A stretch of DNA of 64,000 nt from Leptospira sp. (GTDB lineage Bacteria > Spirochaetota > Leptospiria > Leptospirales > Leptospiraceae). The notes beneath the pieces were generated by a model. That model did not search any database, was not told the origin of the DNA, and saw nothing but the letters and a program-made list of their open reading frames with translations. A program made the translations under genes and the position numbers. The stretch spans positions 16,751 to 80,750 of the forward strand of contig JAACWH010000025.1 of NCBI GenBank assembly GCA_009991425.1. The letters run 5' to 3'. This document shows positions 18,195 through 27,255 of this stretch, in pieces (the stretch's first letter is position 1; each line of letters opens with the position of its first letter).

Positions 18195-20366
18195 ATGAAA
18201 TGGAAAAATTTCTTAATCTATAAAAGTATTTTAATTAAGTTTAGTAATTTACATTCATTCATTTTATTATTTTTTGTATCGATTGTTGGGATCTATAGTA
18301 CAGAACGTACATTTCCCAGCTACAATGAATATCGAAGTAATTTTACTTCTAGTGAGGCGATTCTACTGGATCGCAATGGGATTCCTCTCCAGAGTATACG
18401 CACTGATTTTCAGAAAAGATCTTATATATGGTTGGAATTGGATGATTTTCCAAGTTATCTGATAGAAGCCATTCTTGCTACCGAAGATAAAAATTACTGG
18501 GATCACCCAGGCGTAGATACAATCGCCCTCTTGACTTCTCTGTATTCTGGCTTAAGAGGTTGGGGGCTTCGAGGTGGTTCCACTATAAGTATGCAGCTTG
18601 TTTCCTTAATGGATCCTAGTCTGGGATCAGGAGGGACAAAACGTACAGTTGCACAAAAGATTCGTCAAATCCAAGCTGCCTCTGCATTGGAAGAAGTCTG
18701 GAGCAAAGAGCAAATTCTAACTGCATACCTAAATGTAATTCCGCTTCGAGGGGAAAAAATTGGAGTCCCTATTGCCAGTCTGCAAATTTGGAATACAGCT
18801 AGTAAGGCCATTGATAAAAAGATGTGCCTACTGATTGCTTCCATGATTCGTGCTCCCAATGCTTCCCATAAATTAATATCAGAAAGATCCTTCCGACTTT
18901 CCCAAAAATTGAATTGGAATTATACGGAATATGACTTGAAAACTTTTACGGAACTATCATTAGCTTCCAAATCCAAATTAAATACCAATGCAACTCATTC
19001 CTTGGATTCCAAACACAATTCAAAATCAGAACCACAGGATTACAAACAGGGGGAAAATCTTGCCTTTCACTATGCAAACCAATTTGCCTCCCAAAAATCT
19101 GGAAATGTGAAAACGACTTTAGACTTTCCTTTCCAAAAACATGCTTATGATAGCTTAAGAAAGAATCTTTCTTTGATCCAAGATAAGAATGTAAAGGACG
19201 GAGCTGTGCTTGTCCTAGATAACAAGACAGGAGAAGTGCTTGTCTATGTGGGAGGTGTGCAGGATTTTTCGAGTGCTAAGTATGTGGATGCAATCCAATC
19301 CTTTCGGCAAGCTGGTTCCACTCTAAAGCCTTTTCTTTATGCACTCGCGATTGAAAAAAAATACATCACAGCTACTTCTATATTACTGGATGCTCCTCTC
19401 GACATTGATGTAACGAGAGGGATGTATCGACCATCTAATTATGATAAGGAATTTGTGGGCCCAGTTTTTGCTAAACAAGCCTTGGCATCTTCCTTGAACA
19501 TACCTGCTGTTCGTTTGGTTCAAATGATAGGAGTAGATTCCTTTTTCGAAAGAATACAATCGCTAGGCTTCCAGAATTTAAAAGACTCCGATTACTACGG
19601 ATATTCCTTAGCCCTGGGAACCTTAGACGTGAGTCTTTGGGATCTGACCTGGGCGTATTGGACCTTAGCCAACTCAGGGAAAGATAAAATGGGCAAAAGT
19701 ATTTATTCACCTGACTCGAGTTTTATTGTTTCAAATATCTTATCCAATAGAATGAACCGAAGCTTAACTTTTGGATTGGAAAATTCCCTCTCCACCAGAT
19801 ATTGGACTGTTGCTAAAACAGGGACCAGCCAAGACATGAGGGATAACTGGTGTGTAGGATATTCTAATCATTATACTGTTGGTGTTTGGATTGGGAATTT
19901 TAGTGGAGAACCTATGCATAATGTAACGGGAATTACAGGAGCTGCTCCCATTTGGAGAGAAGTTATGGATTATCTTCATAGCAACAATTCTTCCCAAGAA
20001 CCAAATCCACCTCCCAACTTGAAACAGGTCTTTGATGATTATTATTTGAAAGGGACAGAACCGAAGTTAAATCCCATGGTTTCTATCCAAGAACTCCAGG
20101 AATCAAATCAAAATCAATCCCCAAAAATTGAATATCCTATTGATGGAATGATAGTTGCTTATGACCCTGATATCCCTGAGGATTTTCAGAAAATTCTATT
20201 CCAAGCAAAAGGAAATACCCAAGGATTATTTTGGAATTTGAATGATAAAGTTCTTGGAGATGCAACTAAGTCTCATTCTTGGCATGTTCAAAAAGGTAAA
20301 TTCAAACTTCAATTAATAAAACCAAACAATCAAATCATTCAATCCCTTAGTTTTGAAGTTCGATAA
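18195..20366 (+). CDS. pbpC: Penicillin-binding protein 1C (bifunctional transglycosylase/transpeptidase)
   Basis: From the ATG at 18195 the protein has 723 residues. A single membrane helix (about 17-34) anchors it. The GT51 transglycosylase domain shows the family motifs ATEDKNYWDHPGVD and GGSTISMQLVSLM. The transpeptidase domain has SxxK in AGSTLKPF, SxN in SSLNIPAVR and KTGTSQD. The last 90 residues form the C-terminal beta domain typical of PbpC (YPIDGMIVAYDPDIP). The protein builds peptidoglycan strands and cross-links on the outer face of the inner membrane. It is about 45 bases downstream of rsmD. Confidence 0.88.
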   Translation: MKWKNFLIYKSILIKFSNLHSFILLFFVSIVGIYSTERTFPSYNEYRSNFTSSEAILLDRNGIPLQSIRTDFQKRSYIWLELDDFPSYLIEAILATEDKNYWDHPGVDTIALLTSLYSGLRGWGLRGGSTISMQLVSLMDPSLGSGGTKRTVAQKIRQIQAASALEEVWSKEQILTAYLNVIPLRGEKIGVPIASLQIWNTASKAIDKKMCLLIASMIRAPNASHKLISERSFRLSQKLNWNYTEYDLKTFTELSLASKSKLNTNATHSLDSKHNSKSEPQDYKQGENLAFHYANQFASQKSGNVKTTLDFPFQKHAYDSLRKNLSLIQDKNVKDGAVLVLDNKTGEVLVYVGGVQDFSSAKYVDAIQSFRQAGSTLKPFLYALAIEKKYITATSILLDAPLDIDVTRGMYRPSNYDKEFVGPVFAKQALASSLNIPAVRLVQMIGVDSFFERIQSLGFQNLKDSDYYGYSLALGTLDVSLWDLTWAYWTLANSGKDKMGKSIYSPDSSFIVSNILSNRMNRSLTFGLENSLSTRYWTVAKTGTSQDMRDNWCVGYSNHYTVGVWIGNFSGEPMHNVTGITGAAPIWREVMDYLHSNNSSQEPNPPPNLKQVFDDYYLKGTEPKLNPMVSIQELQESNQNQSPKIEYPIDGMIVAYDPDIPEDFQKILFQAKGNTQGLFWNLNDKVLGDATKSHSWHVQKGKFKLQLIKPNNQIIQSLSFEVR

Positions 20367-20410
20367 ATTTTCTCTTTTCTTAGTTTTGACATTTTCTATA
20401 TTGGGAATTG

Positions 20411-20845
20411 ATGGCAAAACCAATTCGATTTGACCATACTTATAATATATCAATCGCCTGGGGTGACATGGATGCATTTGGTCATGTGAATAATGTAGTT
20501 TATGTGAAGTATTTTGAGACAGCAAGAGCTAATTTTTTCACAGATTTATCAGTATGGAATACCAATCTAAAAACTTTAATTTCAGGTCCAATTCTAACTC
20601 ACCTCGAATTGGATTATCGTAAACAGGTTTCTTACCCTGCAGATTTAGAAATCACTTTGGGAATAACATCTTTTTCAACTAGAAGTTTTGATGTATCAAC
20701 CTCGATGTGGGACAAGGACGGACACTGTGTAATTTCGGGTTTTGCTAAAATAGTATGGTTTGATTTTGAAAATGGGAGACCAACAAGTATAACTGAATCA
20801 ATGAAAGCAACATTTCAAAAAATGGTAGAGAAATACAATGCCTAA
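20411..20845 (+). CDS. Acyl-CoA thioesterase, 4HBT hotdog fold
   Basis: This 144-residue protein has the hotdog thioesterase signature WGDMDAFGHVNNVVYVKYFE near residues 18-37, with the catalytic Asp (WGDMD) and the HVNN that binds the CoA part. Later strands (LDYRKQVSYPADLEI) fit YbgC/FcbC-type enzymes. The expected reaction is hydrolysis of a medium- or short-chain acyl-CoA in the cytoplasm. The start ATG has GGGA five bases upstream. Its 3' end overlaps the start of the next gene by eight bases, so it is co-translated with the membrane phosphatase. Confidence 0.82.
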   Translation: MAKPIRFDHTYNISIAWGDMDAFGHVNNVVYVKYFETARANFFTDLSVWNTNLKTLISGPILTHLELDYRKQVSYPADLEITLGITSFSTRSFDVSTSMWDKDGHCVISGFAKIVWFDFENGRPTSITESMKATFQKMVEKYNA

Positions 20846-22142
20846 CATATCTGTTCAACGTCGAGTCACCGATAAGTTCAAACTTGATGATGAACTGTTA
20901 AAGATTTCAAGAATCTGTTTGGCTGTTTTCTTTGTTTTCATAGGATTTGGAGTTCTTGCTCCCACAACTGAACTCGGTCTTTATGATCCTCAAATTATTA
21001 GGATCATCCATTCTCTAATTATGGTTTGCTTATTTATTTCTACATATTTTTCAAAGTGGGTGAAAGATCACCTTGAGTTAGTTTTGAATACAGTATTCTA
21101 TTCTATGACTATTCACTCATTCATTCTACTTTATTGGAATGATTTATATATTGGTTATTTGATTGGCATGGTTCTTGTGATTACCTGTATTGGAATTAGC
21201 TTTGTTCAGAAAAGATGGCTTATAACTTATCTATTTTTTGTAATTATTGCATCGATAGTTGTGGGTCTCAGTGCGAATGAACCCCAGGTTGATTTAAGTT
21301 TATTCTTTCCTACCATTATAACGCCTGCTTTAGTATCATATTTAACATTGAATATCCGACTAAGCGCTGTTGAAAAATTAAAAGAATCTGAAATCCAACT
21401 AAAAGAGTTTTATTCACGTACCTCCGAAGATTTGCTTATTGCTCAAAATACACAGAAGTCTCTGGTTACAATTCAAGTTCCCGATTCTATAGATTTTAAA
21501 ATGTCAACTTATTATAGATCTTATGATAAGGTAGGTGGGGATGTTCTGAGCGTAGAAGTTCGTCCTGATAAGAGATTGAATATATTTTTTGCAGATGTAT
21601 CTGGTCATGGAATTGCATCTGCCATGGTTTCGGCTATGGCAAGCCTTGCTTTTAAGATAGTATCTCGATCTAATATGCAACCCGCTGAATCTCTTCTAAT
21701 TATGCATGAACTACTGAAGCCTTTAGTTTTAAATCATCATATTAGCGCATGTTTTGCGATAATGGACACTAAAGACAATAGAATTGAATATTCCTATGCT
21801 GGGCATCCACAGATTTTACTTATTCGCAATAAACATGTAATTGAAATGGAAGGAAGAGGCTCATTGATTCTATCGCCCTTAGAGCCATCATTGCGTGATT
21901 ACCATCTGGATATTGAACCAGGAGATAAGTTTTTGTTCTATTCAGATGGATTGGTTGAATTATTTAATGAATCTGGTGAATTTTATGGTGAGGATAAATT
22001 TTTTGAAAGCATTCTTGCAAATCTTTCTAAGAAAGGAAAAGCACTTTTAGAAGCTGTGGTTGGTGATTCTATTGTTTTTGCTGAAGGACATATTGAAGAT
22101 GATATGACTATGCTTCTCATTGAAATGAAAAATCCTGATTAA
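20838..22142 (+). CDS. Membrane SpoIIE/PP2C-type serine phosphatase
   Basis: This 434-residue protein has about six membrane helices in the first 180 residues, a short coiled region (EKLKESEIQLKEFYSRTSED) and a C-terminal SpoIIE phosphatase domain of about 230 residues. The metal-binding Asp residues are visible in GGDVLSVEV, FADVSGHGIASAMVSAMAS, FYSDGLVELFNESG and DDMTMLLIE. RsbU-like proteins of this kind dephosphorylate anti-sigma-factor antagonists. The input is probably an envelope signal sensed by the helices. It overlaps the thioesterase gene by eight bases. Confidence 0.83.
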   Translation: MPNISVQRRVTDKFKLDDELLKISRICLAVFFVFIGFGVLAPTTELGLYDPQIIRIIHSLIMVCLFISTYFSKWVKDHLELVLNTVFYSMTIHSFILLYWNDLYIGYLIGMVLVITCIGISFVQKRWLITYLFFVIIASIVVGLSANEPQVDLSLFFPTIITPALVSYLTLNIRLSAVEKLKESEIQLKEFYSRTSEDLLIAQNTQKSLVTIQVPDSIDFKMSTYYRSYDKVGGDVLSVEVRPDKRLNIFFADVSGHGIASAMVSAMASLAFKIVSRSNMQPAESLLIMHELLKPLVLNHHISACFAIMDTKDNRIEYSYAGHPQILLIRNKHVIEMEGRGSLILSPLEPSLRDYHLDIEPGDKFLFYSDGLVELFNESGEFYGEDKFFESILANLSKKGKALLEAVVGDSIVFAEGHIEDDMTMLLIEMKNPD

Positions 22143-22165
22143 TTGAAAAGGCTATAGAATACGAA

Positions 22166-23653
22166 ATGACACAATCAACAAAACGCACTATTCAAAAAAT
22201 TTTAATTGCTAACCGTGGAGAGATTTCTGTTCGAATCCAAAAAACTTGTCAACAGCTTGGCATTCGAACGGTTGCTGTTTATTCAGAAGCCGATCAGAAT
22301 GCTAATTTTGTATTAATGGCTGATGAGGCTGTATGCATCGGTGCACCTGAGCCATCGCTATCCTATCTAAACCAAGAAGAAATTCTCAAAGCTTGCAGAT
22401 CTACAGGAGCAGATGCTGTTCATCCGGGCTATGGATTTTTATCAGAGAACGCTAGTTTTGCGAAAGGACTAGCTGATGAGGGAATTTTATTTCTAGGACC
22501 TAAGGCAGATTCCATTGACTTGATGGGAGATAAAATTCGTTCTAGAGACGCTATGGCAAAAGCGGGAGTTCCAGTTGTTCCTGGGTATTCTTCTGATTCA
22601 AATGATGTTAATGCATTCCTAACGGAAGCAAAGAAGATTGGCTTCCCAGTCATGATCAAGGCAACCGCAGGTGGCGGTGGTAAGGGTATGCGAAAGGTAG
22701 ATTCGGAAGAGGAATTTATTCCAAGTTTTGAATCGGCAGTTCGAGAAGCGACTAAGGCTTTTGGAAATGGCTTGGTTTTTTTAGAAAAGTATATTGGAAA
22801 TCCTCGTCATATTGAATTTCAGATTTTTGGAGATAGCTTTGGTAATGTGATTCATATGCATGAAAGGGACTGCTCCATCCAAAGAAGACACCAGAAAGTT
22901 TTGGAAGAGACGCCAGCTCCGAATTTTCCAGCAGAATGGAAGGAGAAAATGGCTGAGTATGCAGTTCTTGCTGGCAAATCAATCGGCTATCTTGGTGCAG
23001 GAACAGTAGAATTTATATTAGGTGAAGATGGATCTTTTTTCTTTCTGGAGATGAATACTAGACTCCAAGTGGAACATCCTGTGACTGAGATGGTTACAGG
23101 CTTAGATTTGGTAGAATTACAAATTCAAATTGCTGAGGGAAAGGAATTGCCCGCACCCCTCCTAGAGCCAGATGGAGTTCCACAAAATGGACATTCTATG
23201 GAAGTGCGAGTTTATGCTGAGAATCCGGCGAATCAATTTTTACCATCTATAGGAAAGATAGAATGGATGAAACTTCCCCTTTCTCGTGGCCTCCGATTGG
23301 ATACAGGTGTTGAGACAGGCTCTGAAGTGAGTATATATTATGATCCTATGATCGGTAAATTGATTGCCCATGCGGATGACAGAGAAACTTGCCGCAAGAA
23401 ATTACTTTCAGCTTTAAAGAAGTTTGTAATTTTTGGGCCTATAACGAATATTAACTTCTTACAAAATATTTTACAAGAACCAGACTTCATAGATGGAAAA
23501 GTATCAACTCATTTTCTGAATGGCAAGGATCATCTTATCTACCAAAGGGAAGATGATAAAAGAGAGGCTCTTTCTTTAATATTTCAATTAGTTCAAAAAC
23601 CAAAAGTAGCAAAATCTATTTGGGAGGCTATAGGCAATGCTTTTCAAGTTTGA
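22166..23653 (+). CDS. Biotin carboxylase subunit (acyl-CoA/acetyl-CoA carboxylase)
   Basis: This 495-residue ATP-grasp enzyme has the three biotin carboxylase domains: N-terminal (KILIANRGEISVRI, GYGFLSEN), ATP-binding with the glycine-rich loop TAGGGGKGMRKV and the core LEMNTRLQVEHPVTEMVTG, and the C-terminal domain (MEVRVYAENP). It carboxylates biotin on a carrier protein using bicarbonate and ATP. The next gene, overlapping by 17 bases, encodes that carrier. No carboxyltransferase gene is adjacent, so the acyl-CoA substrate (acetyl, propionyl or other) is undetermined; fatty-acid metabolism is the likely setting. Confidence 0.87.
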   Translation: MTQSTKRTIQKILIANRGEISVRIQKTCQQLGIRTVAVYSEADQNANFVLMADEAVCIGAPEPSLSYLNQEEILKACRSTGADAVHPGYGFLSENASFAKGLADEGILFLGPKADSIDLMGDKIRSRDAMAKAGVPVVPGYSSDSNDVNAFLTEAKKIGFPVMIKATAGGGGKGMRKVDSEEEFIPSFESAVREATKAFGNGLVFLEKYIGNPRHIEFQIFGDSFGNVIHMHERDCSIQRRHQKVLEETPAPNFPAEWKEKMAEYAVLAGKSIGYLGAGTVEFILGEDGSFFFLEMNTRLQVEHPVTEMVTGLDLVELQIQIAEGKELPAPLLEPDGVPQNGHSMEVRVYAENPANQFLPSIGKIEWMKLPLSRGLRLDTGVETGSEVSIYYDPMIGKLIAHADDRETCRKKLLSALKKFVIFGPITNINFLQNILQEPDFIDGKVSTHFLNGKDHLIYQREDDKREALSLIFQLVQKPKVAKSIWEAIGNAFQV

Positions 23654-24140
23654 ATCATCTGACCTACATTATTCTATTCAAGCACTTGGCATAGGTTCAA
23701 TTCGAATTATTTGTTCCGATGGGACTTTTCAGGATTTTTCAGCTAAGACTGTTGAGGAAGTAGATTATATTCTTCCTGGCCCTATTGGAATTTTCATAGA
23801 TGATTTGGGAAATGAGTGCTGTATTCTTCAGAAGAGAGACAAGTTTTACCTTCATTGGAATGGAAATACCTACCAAGTTAAGCTCGATTCACGTAATTTA
23901 GATGAAAGTTTATTAGTTTCCAATGAAATCCGTAGCCCCATGCCTGGCAAAATCTTGAAAATATTTAAATCACCTGGCGATACATTTGGAAAATCAGAAG
24001 TTCTAGGGATTCTAGAAGCTATGAAAATGGAGAATCAGCTCAAAGCAGGTTTTGCTGGTAAGGTAGTTTCTGTTCTAAAAAAAGAAGGTGAAATTGTTTC
24101 TCAGGATGAAATATTGCTAGTTCTGGAACCTTTGCCATAA
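23637..24140 (+). CDS. Biotin carboxyl carrier subunit
   Basis: This 167-residue protein has an N-terminal beta-rich part and a C-terminal biotinyl domain with the biotin attachment site EAMKMENQL at about residue 133 (Lys of AMKM). The PMPGKILKIF strand precedes it as in acyl-CoA carboxylase alpha chains. The gene overlaps the biotin carboxylase by 17 bases; the pair corresponds to a propionyl- or acetyl-CoA carboxylase alpha chain split in two. It is followed by a promoter-like region for the Omp85 gene. Confidence 0.85.
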   Translation: MLFKFESSDLHYSIQALGIGSIRIICSDGTFQDFSAKTVEEVDYILPGPIGIFIDDLGNECCILQKRDKFYLHWNGNTYQVKLDSRNLDESLLVSNEIRSPMPGKILKIFKSPGDTFGKSEVLGILEAMKMENQLKAGFAGKVVSVLKKEGEIVSQDEILLVLEPLP

Positions 24141-24163
24141 GTTTGAAATTTTTTTAATTTAAT

Positions 24164-24201
24164 TTGACAAAAATTACCTTATTTGTAGCTTAAGTAAGCT
24201 A
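24164..24201 (+). promoter_or_regulatory. Promoter-like region with operator-like palindrome ahead of the Omp85 gene
   Basis: TTGACA (24164-24169) fits a -35 box; TAGCTT (24186-24191) is a weak -10 candidate 16 bases on. The latter lies inside a perfect palindrome TAGCTTA-AG-TAAGCTA (24186-24201). A regulator bound there would cover the -10 region. The Omp85 ATG follows 33 bases later. Confidence 0.4.
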
Positions 24202-24233
24202 AATCACAACAAAATAAGCATTTAAGGGTTTCT

Positions 24234-25721
24234 ATGAAATTAAATATTTCTCAGTTTTCTAAGATCGCTTTGCTGGTTCTTTTCTTATTCAGTTTTCCTA
24301 TTTTTTCACAAGAAGTAGATGATGACGATGATGATAAAAGACCACCAAGAGCAGATCTTCCTTTCGAAATTAATAAAAAGAAAAGACTTTCCGAAAGAGA
24401 CTTTAATAACAAGAAAGAAAATGGATACTTTACAGGACTTCCTCTAATTAACTCAGACCCTAACGTCGGTGTTGGTTATGGAGCTAGAGTCTTGTACTTC
24501 GAGAATGGAACCAAAGAAGATCCATTCTTTGAATATACTCCCTATCGTTATAGAATTTTTGCTCAATACTTCAACACAACTCGTAATGCTCCCTACCATT
24601 GGGCTAGTATAGATGCACCTTATGTATTTAATACTCAGTGGAGGCTTAGGGGAGATTTGATCTATGGTAGAAATCCAAATCTATTGTATTTCGGTTATGG
24701 GGAAGAAACCTTAAAACCGCTCAGCTATAGAGATCGTAATGATCCTCGACAACCTATAGTTCGTAATGCGACGTTTAGTGATTACCAAGAGGCACAAGCT
24801 TATCGAAGACCAGGCAATGCGGGTGAAGCTCCATTTGTTACTGACAGACAATACAATCGGTATGATTTGGAGAATCCCAATATTCAGTTATCAGGAGAAC
24901 ATTCATTCTTCGGAGGGACTGTTCGTTTAGTGGGTGGAACAAGGTTTTCCAAGCAAACTCTCAGAACTTTCGATGGTAAGGTTTACAGAGCGAAAGATCC
25001 TTTCTTTGGAAATACAAACTTTTCTCCTATTAATGTTGATGTAGATACTCCTAATGGAACAACTAAGGTTACTGAAGATCTAGAATCTGGTAAGATCATT
25101 GGTGCAAACGGTGGTTACATTAACACTCTAAGAGCAGGTATAGTATATGATACCAGAGATTTTGAACCAGACCCTAACAAAGGTTTATTTCTTGAATACA
25201 CTCATGAAAAATCAGTACGAGCCATTGGATCTGATTTTGATTTCAATCGTAACCTTGTTTCTGCGAGAGTATTCTTCAGTCCATTCAAAGGAATGGTTGA
25301 AAAGCTTGTGATTGCAGGTCGTGCTACAGCAGTTCAGAATAATGGAAATACTCCCTTCTTTGAAGTGAACAATTTTTGGGGAACAGAGACCAACCAAGCT
25401 GGTCTAGGTGGACGAACAACTCTGAGAGGTTACAAACAAGATCGTTTCACTGGCCCTTCTAATGCATTCGGTAACTTAGAAATTCGTTGGAAATTTGCAT
25501 CCATTGATGCTGGGTCTCAACATTTTGACTTCCAATTAGTTCCTTTTTATGATGTTGGACGCGTTTGGAATGATTATAAGAAAATGGGTCTCACTGATTA
25601 CAAGCACTCTAGAGGTCTTGGTCTTAGGATTCCTTGGAACCAAGCAACCATTATCTATATTGATTATGGTGTTTCGGATGAAGACAGACAGACTTTTGTT
25701 AACTTTAATCACATCTTTTAA
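24234..25721 (+). CDS. Omp85/BamA-superfamily outer-membrane barrel without POTRA domains
   Basis: This 495-residue protein has a signal peptide (about 1-25, cleavage after IFSQ). A very acidic run (EVDDDDDDK) and a basic stretch (NKKKRLSERDFNNKKE) follow, then a beta barrel of about 430 residues (Bac_surface_Ag, PF01103 type). Typical features are GYFTGLPLINSDPNVGVGYG, the glycine-rich GGRTTLRGYKQDRF near the barrel end, and a C-terminal Phe (FVNFNHIF). No POTRA repeat fits between the signal peptide and the barrel. Role: outer-membrane channel or insertion/secretion function, substrate unknown. It is followed after 12 bases by a lipoprotein gene with its own GGAGG, so they form an operon. 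Confidence 0.78.
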   Translation: MKLNISQFSKIALLVLFLFSFPIFSQEVDDDDDDKRPPRADLPFEINKKKRLSERDFNNKKENGYFTGLPLINSDPNVGVGYGARVLYFENGTKEDPFFEYTPYRYRIFAQYFNTTRNAPYHWASIDAPYVFNTQWRLRGDLIYGRNPNLLYFGYGEETLKPLSYRDRNDPRQPIVRNATFSDYQEAQAYRRPGNAGEAPFVTDRQYNRYDLENPNIQLSGEHSFFGGTVRLVGGTRFSKQTLRTFDGKVYRAKDPFFGNTNFSPINVDVDTPNGTTKVTEDLESGKIIGANGGYINTLRAGIVYDTRDFEPDPNKGLFLEYTHEKSVRAIGSDFDFNRNLVSARVFFSPFKGMVEKLVIAGRATAVQNNGNTPFFEVNNFWGTETNQAGLGGRTTLRGYKQDRFTGPSNAFGNLEIRWKFASIDAGSQHFDFQLVPFYDVGRVWNDYKKMGLTDYKHSRGLGLRIPWNQATIIYIDYGVSDEDRQTFVNFNHIF

Positions 25722-25733
25722 GGAGGAACGAGT

Positions 25734-26447
25734 ATGAATAAAATGAAATTAAACACAATCATCCTCCTAGTGGTAGTATCCAGTTTACTTACAGTAGGTT
25801 GTGAAGCACCCAAAGAGAAAGACACATTTGGTTTAAGCGATGAGGAATTAGGCACGGTCTTAACTGGCGTTCTTTTAAATACAAATTATGTTGATTTAAG
25901 AGATGGAACAGTTCTTGACAAAGCAGGTAGCCTCATCTGGAGAAAGTGTAGCCAAGGGCAAGTCTACCGCTCTACGGAAAATGATTGCCGAGGTGCAGTA
26001 GCAGGAACGCTTTTCACACCTAATGATCAAATCCTCTGGGGTGCTGGAAGATATGCTTATTGTAATACGAACACTTGGTCTTGTAATACACGAACTGTAC
26101 CAATTACTTTACTTGCAAATGCTGGATTTATCACAACCGGTTTTAGTGAAGCATTGAATACATGTGAATCATTAAATGATGCAAATGGTTTCCCAGGTTG
26201 GAGAGTTCCGAATCCTTTAGAATTACAAAAATTAACCTTAGGTGGAAGAACCGGATTGTTGCAAAATTTTCCAGATACTGTAGAGAATATCTATTGGTCT
26301 TCTTGGTCTGTTCAGGATGATACAACTGGTGAGAAAGCAATTACTGTTAATTTTGACAGAGAAAGTTTTGGTGAAGAAAAGATTGTAGATAAAATTGAAA
26401 GAACGTATGTAAGATGCATACGGCCTGCAGTTTCTACTTCTAACTAA
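25734..26447 (+). CDS. DUF1566 (Lcl-like) lipoprotein
   Basis: This 237-residue protein has a signal peptide ending in a lipobox (LLTVGCEAP, lipidated Cys near residue 23). The rest matches the DUF1566/Lcl C-terminal domain: WRKCSQGQVY, then TCESLNDANGFPGWRVPNPLELQ, IYWSSWSVQDD and the final RTYVRCIRP. This C-type-lectin-related domain is common in leptospiral surface lipoproteins. Its start has GGAGGAACG upstream. Transcription from the Omp85 gene ends at the hairpin just after it, so the two are a transcription unit. Confidence 0.8.
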   Translation: MNKMKLNTIILLVVVSSLLTVGCEAPKEKDTFGLSDEELGTVLTGVLLNTNYVDLRDGTVLDKAGSLIWRKCSQGQVYRSTENDCRGAVAGTLFTPNDQILWGAGRYAYCNTNTWSCNTRTVPITLLANAGFITTGFSEALNTCESLNDANGFPGWRVPNPLELQKLTLGGRTGLLQNFPDTVENIYWSSWSVQDDTTGEKAITVNFDRESFGEEKIVDKIERTYVRCIRPAVSTSN

Positions 26448-26483
26448 AAATACCAAGCTTTAAAGACATAAGTCGGTAAAAAG

Positions 26484-26508
26484 AGTCAGCTTTATGCTGA
26501 CTTTTTTT
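26484..26508 (+). terminator. Rho-independent terminator
   Basis: A seven-base-pair stem AGTCAGC / GCTGACT with a five-base loop TTTAT is followed by TTTTTT. It ends the Omp85-lipoprotein operon. Confidence 0.85.
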
Positions 26509-26580
26509 ATTTTCGCAATTTTTTTAAAAAAAATCTAATCTATAATCTAAGCTATCCGATTTTTATTATAGGTAAATGAT

Positions 26581-27255
26581 ATGAGTTCCATAGCTTACAT
26601 AGGTCACGGTCAATTGGAAAGTTCTCCAGAGAATTTTTCGATTTTACATGTCGTGTCCCATGAATTGAGCCATGTTCAGGAATTCAAAAACGAAGCCTTT
26701 CGTCAAGGTGAGGATATCGCCGAAATTCGTGTTAAGATTAATATGGAAATGCGAGGGAATGGTAAGCTAGTTGCTGTTAGTGGAGAAACTTCTGCTACTA
26801 CGAAAAAGCGAGTAGAAAAAGATAATGATTCTCTTTTCGAACCTTATAAAAAACCTGAAAATTATAACAAAACTTTGGATGCATCTAAAGATAATTCTAT
26901 AGACGAGAATTCTAAAGCAATGGATTCCAAGAAAAATATCCAGGAGCTGAATATCGTGTCTCGTAGAGATTCTTTGGAAAGTAAAATTTCAGAATTAGAG
27001 CTCGAGATTCAATCCCAAGAAAACTCTTCTAATTTACATGAAGTAGATAGCAATACGAATCCCAAAAAGCAAGAATTACTTCGTGAAAAGAATCGTATTC
27101 AAGAAGAAATTCGTATTCTTAAAATGCAAGAAAATTCAAAAAAGAATTTTCAAATGTTAAGCCAAGCCTATAAAAATATGATGGATGATGCATTTAATCT
27201 TGGAACTAACTCCAATTCTAAGAAAAATGGAAATCTATTGGATGTGAATTCTTAA
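26581..27255 (+). CDS. HExxH zincin-like protein with coiled-coil tail
   Basis: This 224-residue protein has VSHELSHVQEF at about residue 26, giving HExxH, the zinc-binding motif of metallopeptidases. The N-terminal 40 residues resemble the SprA-related family of zincin-like proteins. The region 110-195 is charged and predicted coiled coil (SLESKISELELEIQSQE, EKNRIQEEIRILKMQEN). There is no signal peptide. A third metal ligand is not obvious. Its last 21 bases overlap the end of the convergent engB gene. Function is unknown; a cytoplasmic peptidase is possible. Confidence 0.6.
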   Translation: MSSIAYIGHGQLESSPENFSILHVVSHELSHVQEFKNEAFRQGEDIAEIRVKINMEMRGNGKLVAVSGETSATTKKRVEKDNDSLFEPYKKPENYNKTLDASKDNSIDENSKAMDSKKNIQELNIVSRRDSLESKISELELEIQSQENSSNLHEVDSNTNPKKQELLREKNRIQEEIRILKMQENSKKNFQMLSQAYKNMMDDAFNLGTNSNSKKNGNLLDVNS

